This document shows, one piece after another, positions 57,417-64,000 of a stretch of DNA of 64,000 bases. How positions within the stretch are numbered: the stretch's first letter is position 1; each line of letters opens with the position of its first letter. The stretch covers positions 1 through 64,000 of the forward strand of contig JAUYRP010000034.1 in assembly GCA_030696695.1 (NCBI GenBank). The letters run 5' to 3'. The notes below the pieces were generated by a model. The model was not told where the DNA came from, made no database searches, and saw nothing but the letters and a program-made list of their open reading frames with translations. The stretch is from Methylophilus sp. GTDB lineage: Bacteria > Pseudomonadota > Gammaproteobacteria > Burkholderiales > Methylophilaceae. A program made the position numbers and the translations under genes.

Positions 57417-57830
57417 TTAAGCAGCAGCCCAACGCGCACGCATAAAATCATCGTACTTGCGATAGTAGTCGTCCTCAGAATATTTGTTGGAGGCCAAGCA
57501 CATGAGCACAGAGCCTGAAGAGAAATTATCGATTTCGCGCCAAATCATGGGGCATACATACAAGCCGTAGTAAGAGCGCGCTAAGTGAAACTTGCGTTTG
57601 TTTTTGCCGTCATCCAAGGTAATGTCAAAACTACCGGACATGGCCACGATAAACTGATGTAAGCCTTTGTGCGCATGTCCGCCACGTTCTGCGCCACCTG
57701 GCACATCGTACACGTAATAGACACGCTGCATTTCAAACGGAATTTGCGAACTGTTCTCGACAAAGGTCAAGTTGCCATGTGGATCATGGATTTTAGGCAA
57801 CTCAATCATTCTGCAATCTTCTAGTGGCAT
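57417..57830 (-). CDS. dTDP-4-keto-6-deoxyglucose 3,4-ketoisomerase (FdtA/QdtA-type cupin)
   Basis: 137-residue small cupin. HDPHGNLTFVE, the RGGHAHKGLHQF metal/substrate site and the SFDITLDDG strand match the WxcM/FdtA/QdtA family, which moves the keto group of dTDP-4-keto-6-deoxyglucose to C-3 before transamination. FdtA and QdtA differ in the C-4 configuration of the product and I cannot separate them. Works with the aminotransferase encoded next. Confidence 0.9.
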   Translation of the reverse strand: MPLEDCRMIELPKIHDPHGNLTFVENSSQIPFEMQRVYYVYDVPGGAERGGHAHKGLHQFIVAMSGSFDITLDDGKNKRKFHLARSYYGLYVCPMIWREIDNFSSGSVLMCLASNKYSEDDYYRKYDDFMRARWAAA

Positions 57831-58115
57831 AGGTACTCCATCTCTTCTTCTATCGTTTTACGTATCAGCCTGAGTGATAGGCTTTGGGTCATGTTTATGA
57901 TGCCATAGGCCTTACGCAAACTTTTGGGTAAAGAGAGCTGGTTTTTGCCGCTAGATTTTGCTTTTGCATTCAAGAAACACGCGCTAAGTGCCTACACAAG
58001 CAAATCGCATCGTTACGCGGTACTAATGACCTCGCTGTATGCCGCATACTATCTCGGTCATTGCGTTCCGTGCGCCTTGCGCTTTATCTTGTTCGCCAAC
58101 TTATTCGTGCTTCTT
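57831..58115. other. gene-free spacer in the glycan region
   Basis: 285 bases between the ketoisomerase gene and the FAD-oxidoreductase gene. Every minus-strand frame is closed by stops. A plus-strand frame from a TTG at 57924 stays open to 58190 but encodes an odd hydrophobic text and runs antisense into the oxidoreductase gene. A short hairpin AGCCT / AGGCT lies at 57867-57883. Possibly decayed coding DNA. Confidence 0.45.
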
Positions 58116-59573
58116 TCAGGCATTCACTGTAAAAGATTTTTCTGCAAAATCAACCGGCAATATGTGCGCTTTTGTTGCCGCATAATGTAAGCCTTGCACC
58201 ACTTGATCGTTGAGCGAAGTCGCAAAGAAACCACTCGACATCGCCAGCAGTGCAATCTCTGGGTAGTGTTGAGTAATGGTGCGCTGATCTTGCTCCCACG
58301 CATCACGCGCCGCTGCATCTGGCACCAAAAAGCCGCCGGGAATACGTTTGATGGCAGCAATCACTGGCTCGATATCTTCTGCTATCAATTGCATCTGCGC
58401 CAATTCTGCCAATAGCTTTTCAATGATGAATGCATCATCGGTGGCATCCCCATACAGCTTGCGGAAATAGTCGGTATTGAATTCAGCAGCGATATTCATA
58501 AAGTCGCCATGGTCTTCTGCACACGCGGTTTGGTTGGTAATGCGGTATAAGCTGCAATTTAAATCCACCACATTCAACAGCGTGTACACATTGCGTATAT
58601 CGGCTTTTTTAATGCGGAAGAAAGACACTGCAATCGCAGATTTGGTTTCCTGCACGGCCGTAGGTTGCAAACCTAAGCATTTGAGCAATTGTGATGGTTG
58701 ATAGGTCCATACCAAATCGGTCGCATCGAGCACCGTCTCTGCACAGCGCACTTGCCAACCTTCTTCAGTTTTGGTCACCTGCTGCACCGCTTGCGTCACA
58801 TAATGAATGTTTTTGTGTGACAGCAATTCTGCTTTGACTTGGCTGACAATGGCCCCCACGCTACTTAATTTTGGATAATGGAATTTGGTTGGCGCTAAGC
58901 TCACTGGCTTGCCTTGATAGCTTTCTAATAAGGTTTCTGGATAAAACAATGGTAGCCAAGCCACACGATGATAACGCGCTAACATACGATCCGCAGTCAC
59001 GCCCTGTGCTTTCAGCAAGTAAGGTGCAATGATGTTTTCGTGCATGGTTTTACCATGATTGGCAATGGAAGCAGTCGCGTAATCTAACGTATCGTAAGCA
59101 GCACCGTTCACTTTTTGACGCGCATGGATAGACGGTTCTGGTTGGGATTGTTGCAGCTCAGCAATGCAATTTTGCGCAAACGGTAGCTGACTGAAACTAT
59201 GATAAGCGTTACTCAAAATCACGTCGTCATACACAGCACCATGCACCATCATTTTGGGCATATCAAACTGATGCAATGGGCTGTATTTCAACGCCCATTC
59301 ATGCACAATATTTAAAAAACGGCCGACATCGTTGCGCAAAGTCGGGTCATAACTGGCCAGTTCAGACCACTTGGCCTGATTCAAATAGCCGTCCAACTCA
59401 AATTTCACCAAACCAGCATCAAACATCACGCCATCAATCTGCAAGCCAGCAAAATAACCACCCAAAGGGCCACCTGGGTTCACCAAGGTGACTTGTTTGC
59501 CCTGCTCTGCTAATTCTAGCGCTGCGACCATGCCTGCTAGTGCGTTGCCTACAACAACTGTGTGGTTGTTCAT
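58116..59573 (-). CDS. FAD/NAD(P)-binding oxidoreductase of the amine-oxidase fold
   Basis: 485 residues. The N-terminal dinucleotide-binding fold reads VVVGNALAGMVAALELAEQG followed by an acidic-equivalent TLVN and the GGPLGGYF loop; the layout resembles UDP-galactopyranose mutase and protoporphyrinogen-oxidase-like flavoproteins. The N-terminal glycine motif is G-x-A-x-x-G rather than G-x-G-x-x-G. Substrate unknown, but the genes around it suggest a nucleotide- or lipid-linked sugar, or a modified surface glycan. It overlaps the methyltransferase gene by four bases. Confidence 0.75.
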   Translation of the reverse strand: MNNHTVVVGNALAGMVAALELAEQGKQVTLVNPGGPLGGYFAGLQIDGVMFDAGLVKFELDGYLNQAKWSELASYDPTLRNDVGRFLNIVHEWALKYSPLHQFDMPKMMVHGAVYDDVILSNAYHSFSQLPFAQNCIAELQQSQPEPSIHARQKVNGAAYDTLDYATASIANHGKTMHENIIAPYLLKAQGVTADRMLARYHRVAWLPLFYPETLLESYQGKPVSLAPTKFHYPKLSSVGAIVSQVKAELLSHKNIHYVTQAVQQVTKTEEGWQVRCAETVLDATDLVWTYQPSQLLKCLGLQPTAVQETKSAIAVSFFRIKKADIRNVYTLLNVVDLNCSLYRITNQTACAEDHGDFMNIAAEFNTDYFRKLYGDATDDAFIIEKLLAELAQMQLIAEDIEPVIAAIKRIPGGFLVPDAAARDAWEQDQRTITQHYPEIALLAMSSGFFATSLNDQVVQGLHYAATKAHILPVDFAEKSFTVNA

Positions 59574-60331
59574 GATGTCGATTCCTTACGTTGAAGATTC
59601 ATATAAATTTCGGAGCCATTGTCTGGAAAGTGCTTGGTAAGCGCCCATAAGCCATCCAGCATGGCTTGGTTGGCAAAACCGCTTTGTGCCAGTGAATGCA
59701 TTTGGGCGTGGGTGAACGGCTTCATAAAAAATGAGCCTTCAGATACCACGTCAAACCCTGCTAACTGGGCAAGCGCTCTCAGGCTTTGCAAATCAAAAAT
59801 ACGCGGTTGTTTAAAGGTTTTCTGCAAATCAGAGGGTGCGTATAACGTCCCGATTAAGCCCATTTCCAGCGCTAGTAAACGATGCATGGATTTTGCGTTG
59901 GGAACATTGACATGCACCAGCGTATGTTTGGCACACAGTGCTTTTGCACTAAGCATCAACGCCTCAACATCGGGCACTTCGTGCAATAAACTACTGAGTA
60001 AAATCAAATCGTAATCACCTTGCAACTGCTCGGTAGCATCTTCTAAAAAGTGCTGTACTACTGTGACCTTGCTGTTGTTTGCCATGTCTTGTCTGGCTTT
60101 TTCGGCAAATTCGCTACCCGGTTCTACAATGCATAAATGCTCAAACCCTTGCCAACTATTGGCAATGGTGTCCCAGCCGCAACCCACTTCTAACATGCGT
60201 TTGGGCTGATGCTTTTCTAGCAGTTCCAATAATAAACGCTTGCGATACTGCGCTTGTATCACCTCAAAATTACTGGCGGAATACGCGCTTTGATACGCTT
60301 CAATCGCTTGCTGTTTGCTTGTCAAACTCAT
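59570..60331 (-). CDS. class I SAM-dependent methyltransferase
   Basis: 253 residues from the ATG at 60331, which lies in an ATGA overlap with the upstream gene. SAM-binding motif I is MLEVGCGWDTIANSW, with the acidic end of strand 2 in HLCIVEPGSEF and YDLILLSSLLHEV as motif IV region. Probably modifies a sugar or lipid-linked intermediate; substrate unknown. Its stop overlaps the oxidoreductase start by four bases. Confidence 0.82.
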   Translation of the reverse strand: MSLTSKQQAIEAYQSAYSASNFEVIQAQYRKRLLLELLEKHQPKRMLEVGCGWDTIANSWQGFEHLCIVEPGSEFAEKARQDMANNSKVTVVQHFLEDATEQLQGDYDLILLSSLLHEVPDVEALMLSAKALCAKHTLVHVNVPNAKSMHRLLALEMGLIGTLYAPSDLQKTFKQPRIFDLQSLRALAQLAGFDVVSEGSFFMKPFTHAQMHSLAQSGFANQAMLDGLWALTKHFPDNGSEIYMNLQRKESTS

Positions 60332-61266
60332 GCCAACTCCAGTTCCAACCATTGCAGAATCGTGGTTCTGCCACCAAACATTTCTTTTTGTGCTGCCAAA
60401 CCTTCATTAAAAGATAAGCCACGATTGCAAGTGGAAATGCCAAAATTAAAATAGGGTTTGTGTACAAAGGCGTCTGAGATTAAATGCTCAAGTAAAGCAT
60501 CTAAGGCGCCAGTGTCACGCGCTGCATCGGTGAGTCCAATATATTGGGTATGCGTCACTTGGGCGTAGTCATACACCACCACCCCTGCTACTGGTTGCTC
60601 TGCAAGGTAAGCCAGATACAACTGAATTTGCGGAAAGCGGGAAGCCAACAACTGCATTTCTTCTACACTATGCGTAGGCTTAACTGCATGCCGGTCTGCT
60701 AGATTTTGCGTCAACATCTGCCAAAAGCTCGCGTAATCTTCACTTTTTTGCACGGTAATGCCGGCTTTTTTGGCTTTGCCAATGGCGTGTTTTCTGCCTT
60801 TGGCGAGTGGCAAGCGAGAAGATTGTTGAATGGTGGTCGACACATCGACACGGGTGGGTTTAGCACCTAAGCGATGCAATGCATATAAGTCTTCTTCACT
60901 CGGTACACGATGGTAAATATGCGGTACCGGTTTATAAATCAACTTGTTAGCGCCCGCTGCAATCAACCAATCTTTCAGCTGTTCAAAGATGATTTTCACA
61001 TCGGCTGCGCCAGTTTTATCGGCTAACACCATACCGCCAAACGTCAACCCACCGTGCGATACCACGGTTGCGCCATCACGGCTGGCTGGCAGCAATGCCA
61101 CCAACTGCCCTTCTTTTTCAATGAGTAAAGAAGCATCGGTAAAGCGGTCTGCGTGGTAATCCATATAGCCACGATCAAACAAAAACGTGCCATTACGGCT
61201 GGCTTGATTAAAACGATTCCAAGTTTCTGCATGCGCTGGCTGATAGGGTATCAATGTAAAACTCAT
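60328..61266 (-). CDS. FemAB/GNAT-like acyl- or aminoacyltransferase
   Basis: 312 residues from the ATG at 61266, in an ATGA overlap with the glycosyltransferase gene. The fold is the double-GNAT type: a GRKHAIGKAKKAGI helix pair in the middle, the VVVYDYAQVTHTQYIGLTDAARDTGALDALLEHLI acetyl-CoA/aminoacyl site, and FDFGIS-type FNFGIST near the end. Such proteins add amino acids or acyl groups to glycans in exopolysaccharide and glycoprotein systems. Acting on an amino sugar like Fuc3N would fit the neighbours (inference). Confidence 0.78.
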   Translation of the reverse strand: MSFTLIPYQPAHAETWNRFNQASRNGTFLFDRGYMDYHADRFTDASLLIEKEGQLVALLPASRDGATVVSHGGLTFGGMVLADKTGAADVKIIFEQLKDWLIAAGANKLIYKPVPHIYHRVPSEEDLYALHRLGAKPTRVDVSTTIQQSSRLPLAKGRKHAIGKAKKAGITVQKSEDYASFWQMLTQNLADRHAVKPTHSVEEMQLLASRFPQIQLYLAYLAEQPVAGVVVYDYAQVTHTQYIGLTDAARDTGALDALLEHLISDAFVHKPYFNFGISTCNRGLSFNEGLAAQKEMFGGRTTILQWLELELA

Positions 61267-64000
61267 ACCAGTTGCCCTATGGTTTGTGCATGCAACCAAT
61301 CTTTGCAGGCCAATAATTGCTCCCATAAGGGTAAGAAAGCTTGTTCAAATGCCGCGCTATCGGCAGCATGCGTATTGAATAATTGGATAAAGCCTTGCAT
61401 GTCTGCTGATTGTTGGAAGCGTGCATGCACGGCGCCTTGGATCATTTGCACTGTGTGTTGTAATTGTTGCGTATTGATTTTGCCTAGTTTGTAAGCCGCC
61501 AACGCGAGCGCCACCCATGCCACGGTGCCACACTTAAACACTGGCGAATCATAATTGACGGTGTTTTGTTGCGCGTTTTGCCTAAAACCACCCAGATGAT
61601 TTTTGATTACAGCGACTTTGGCATACAGAGAAATTTCTAATAACAGCCCGACATCGCCCAAACCATAATAGGCAATGTCTTCCATGCGGGAACGTTTGTA
61701 GAGCTGCACTGCATCAGCACTAAATACCGTATTCGAAAACTCGCCTAACCAGTTATCGCATGTGGGCACGACTGAGGTGAACAATTGATCAGCACCGATA
61801 TAATCAATTTGATTGGCACTTTGTTGCACAAATGCAGGCACTGCGCTAGCGGCGAACGGTTGGCCTAACTCATTGGTAAACCAGCGGTAGCTGACAGAGG
61901 CACCAATGGCCTCCTGTGTATGTGCTTGTACATGCTGCGCATAGAACGTGGGGTACAAAATGTCGTCATCAAACAAAATATGGACCAATTGGCTGGATTG
62001 TTGCCAATACTCAAGTAAATGCACCACATTAGACATGGTGCCTTGTTTGGGCCCAGCAATTATGGTGATATCTAGTTTTTCAACAATATGCGCCAATGCG
62101 GGGTCGGCAATCACTTGGCTCACTTCGCCATTGGGGCTGTCATCTGAAATAATGATTTGGCCGGTGGGGTAACTTTGTGTAGCTAAACTCACCAGCAATT
62201 GCGGAATAAATGCATGTTTATAGGCAGGTACCAACGTCGCTAATACTGGTTTAGCTTGTCCGCCATCCGTGCCATTTTGCGGTGGTAGTGCTTCTAATTG
62301 TGCGACAAACTCTGCGGCCAGTTGCTGTGCTGTGTCTGCGCTTAAGCCAAATTGCTGACCAATTTCTAAGGTCTTCACCGCTTTATCCACATTGCCAGCC
62401 AACATCAGCGCATCCACATAGCTGACCCAATATTGTTCATATGCAGGGTTGGCGGCAATGGCTAATTCAAATCGTGGAATGGCGTCTACTAGGCGCTCGG
62501 TATGGGTCTCGATGATTGCCAATTGGTGATTGGCTTCACCATGATTCGGTTGCACGTTTAACACTTCTTGATAGAGCTGCTCCGCCATGACCACATCACC
62601 CGCGTTTTGTTGTTCTTGGGCTAAATCCAACACTTCTTGCAGTGCATCATTTAATGACTGTGCTGGCTGAATAAGATTGGTGAGGCCTCTAAACGCCAAC
62701 GCATCCAACACAGCTTGCGGGTCTATTCTAAAATTAGAGTGAACAATATCGCCGCCCAATTGCGCCTCAAGCGTTTCACCTAAAATATAGGTGAGCGTTT
62801 GCCCAATGGATGAAGCCACATTGCCAAAATACCAATAGTTGGCGTAGCGGGTGTCGTTCATCATCACCAACACATGCGCGTCTGCTGGCGCCCACAACAT
62901 GTTCAAAATGGCTGCGCCAGAAGCCGCCACAATATATTGGGCATTGCTAAACACGGTGACTTGCTCGATAAAGCTCAAATCGCTTGGATCAACCCCTACA
63001 AAACCATTCGCAACTAACAAGGTTTCAATGGCATCTTCATTCACCAGCATGCGGGCGTTAATAGTATTGCCACGTTTGCGCTTGATGAATATTTTATTTG
63101 GCTGTGCAGCGCGCGTTTCTACAGGCACTTTATCTAACATGGCATTGCGTAATGCCAACAACGCTTGTGGATGATAAATAGCACGATCAGGGGCAGAGGT
63201 AATATCTTTACCCACGCCATCAAGGGCTTTGGGGCGCTGAAACACCACATTGGCCAATGGGCTTAACCACATAGCCTGTGGAAAGTGGTGCAATGAAAAC
63301 GGCTCTATCTTAATCAGCTGCTCTGGCTTTACGCCCAGTAGGGTTAAAGACTCTAATTGACTGGGATACGACTGCGCATCCACCAAAATATGATATTGGG
63401 AGATGTCCACACCAGCCTGCTGTAACACCACCATTTGTGGCAAAAATTCGGTCAGCCAATGCGCGTAATTGATGGCGCCATTGCCAATCAAGCTAATCAC
63501 TTTGCAATCGTGATCCGTACGCGCACCAAGATTTGCGTAGCCCGCCAAATTCATATCCGTGCGCACTCTGCAATAACCCAAGCCTTGCTCTGCGGTTTCC
63601 CATGTCTCTGGGTTAAAGTACTGCGGCTGTATGCATTTATCTTGCACGATGGGGAACGCGCCGCTGCCTATCACTTTAAAGTCGGACACTTCTGCCATAT
63701 ATACTGGCGGATGCTGCAACACATGGGCAGATTGCACCAATGGGTTTGGGCTAGGTTGCCCAAAAATGGGGATCGCTTGCGTCGTGTATTCCGCCGCTGG
63801 ATATAACTGCGTGGCATTGAATGCTTGAACGGTTGCCTCAACCGTAGTCAATTCAAAGGTATGCACATTCAACGCTTCTGCCACATCAGTCTCTGGCAGA
63901 TCTTGCTCCTGCCATTTTTGTAAGTATTGTTGGTAATGCCGTTGCCAAGATGCACTACCAAATGCGCCACCACTTTGATGTGTGAGCTGAATTGGCCAAG
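61263..64000 (-). CDS. GT61-TPR-GT2 fusion glycosyltransferase (5-prime end beyond window)
   Basis: The frame stays open from the stop at 61263 to the right edge, so the start lies outside; about 911 residues are visible. From the edge inward, a GT61 (DUF563) domain (INYAHWLTEFLPQMVVLQQ, about 170-430 in visible numbering), a TPR segment (AGDVVMAEQLYQEVLNVQPNHGEANHQLA), and a GT2 domain near the C-terminal third (VPAYKHAFIPQLLVSLATQ, SDDSPNG, and the FDDDILYP metal triad). Two transferases joined by TPRs could build a disaccharide on a protein or lipid. Last overlap is an ATGA with the FemAB-like gene. Confidence 0.85.
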   Translation of the reverse strand, partial: WPIQLTHQSGGAFGSASWQRHYQQYLQKWQEQDLPETDVAEALNVHTFELTTVEATVQAFNATQLYPAAEYTTQAIPIFGQPSPNPLVQSAHVLQHPPVYMAEVSDFKVIGSGAFPIVQDKCIQPQYFNPETWETAEQGLGYCRVRTDMNLAGYANLGARTDHDCKVISLIGNGAINYAHWLTEFLPQMVVLQQAGVDISQYHILVDAQSYPSQLESLTLLGVKPEQLIKIEPFSLHHFPQAMWLSPLANVVFQRPKALDGVGKDITSAPDRAIYHPQALLALRNAMLDKVPVETRAAQPNKIFIKRKRGNTINARMLVNEDAIETLLVANGFVGVDPSDLSFIEQVTVFSNAQYIVAASGAAILNMLWAPADAHVLVMMNDTRYANYWYFGNVASSIGQTLTYILGETLEAQLGGDIVHSNFRIDPQAVLDALAFRGLTNLIQPAQSLNDALQEVLDLAQEQQNAGDVVMAEQLYQEVLNVQPNHGEANHQLAIIETHTERLVDAIPRFELAIAANPAYEQYWVSYVDALMLAGNVDKAVKTLEIGQQFGLSADTAQQLAAEFVAQLEALPPQNGTDGGQAKPVLATLVPAYKHAFIPQLLVSLATQSYPTGQIIISDDSPNGEVSQVIADPALAHIVEKLDITIIAGPKQGTMSNVVHLLEYWQQSSQLVHILFDDDILYPTFYAQHVQAHTQEAIGASVSYRWFTNELGQPFAASAVPAFVQQSANQIDYIGADQLFTSVVPTCDNWLGEFSNTVFSADAVQLYKRSRMEDIAYYGLGDVGLLLEISLYAKVAVIKNHLGGFRQNAQQNTVNYDSPVFKCGTVAWVALALAAYKLGKINTQQLQHTVQMIQGAVHARFQQSADMQGFIQLFNTHAADSAAFEQAFLPLWEQLLACKDWLHAQTIGQLV

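Noticed and set aside
57924-58190. 88-codon plus-strand frame as a gene
   Set aside because: TTG start without a ribosome site, and it overlaps the 3-prime end of the well-supported oxidoreductase gene on the other strand; kept only as a possible remnant.

Overview
The window is chromosomal DNA of an AT-leaning betaproteobacterium, most likely a methylotroph of the Methylophilaceae (Methylotenera/Methylophilus type). The arguments are a beta-type 16S rRNA leader at the left edge, betaproteobacterial gene orders (argC - membrane protein - bactofilin - erpA; gmk-rpoZ-spoT-recG; argH-algZ-algR-hemC-hemD; cutA-dsbD-tlpA-aroQ-accB-accC-prmA), a pqqA gene for the PQQ cofactor precursor, and an amicyanin-like cupredoxin of the kind usually labelled methylamine utilization protein. 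The genus is inference; no methanol dehydrogenase gene lies in the window. I saw no insertion sequence, prophage, CRISPR array or tRNA.

Layout. 1-490: three tandem stringent-type rRNA promoters and the 16S leader, all reading left out of the window. 0.5-12.7 kb: housekeeping genes (tpiA, tyrS, M23 peptidase, anmK, gltA, an SGNH lipoprotein, erpA, bactofilin, argC, rpsI/rplM, a FimV-like protein). 12.7-20.1 kb: one long leftward run, Anbu protease - gmk - rpoZ - spoT - recG - ubiC - ubiA. 20.4-25.4 kb: a SulP transporter, then the leftward trio circularly permuted ATP-grasp / alpha-E / transglutaminase, which together with the Anbu gene makes up a predicted peptide-modification and degradation system. 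25.6-31.2 kb: yicC, a Ser/Thr kinase-PP2C phosphatase pair, rph, rdgB, a small conserved gene and hemW. 31.2-38 kb: argH, an AlgZ/AlgR-type two-component system, hemC and hemD. 38-46.5 kb: ferredoxin-reductase, fxsA, cutA, disulfide-exchange genes, aroQ, accBC, prmA.

46.6-55.4 kb is the most distinctive stretch. It holds an orphan pqqA with its own terminator, the divergent oxyR/katG pair with a candidate small ORF upstream of katG, a rubredoxin gene, a 31-codon single-helix membrane protein gene, and a leftward operon of lipoprotein truncated globin, amicyanin-like cupredoxin and membrane-bound HAMP-GGDEF-EAL protein, divergent from an outer-membrane DUF3034 gene. That operon reads like a periplasmic haem/copper module tied to c-di-GMP turnover.

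55.4-64 kb is a surface-glycan region: FdtA/FdtB-type genes for a dTDP-3-amino-3,6-dideoxyhexose, and a tightly coupled set (FAD oxidoreductase, methyltransferase, FemAB/GNAT-like transferase, GT61-TPR-GT2 glycosyltransferase) whose junctions all overlap by four bases. The glycosyltransferase runs off the right edge.
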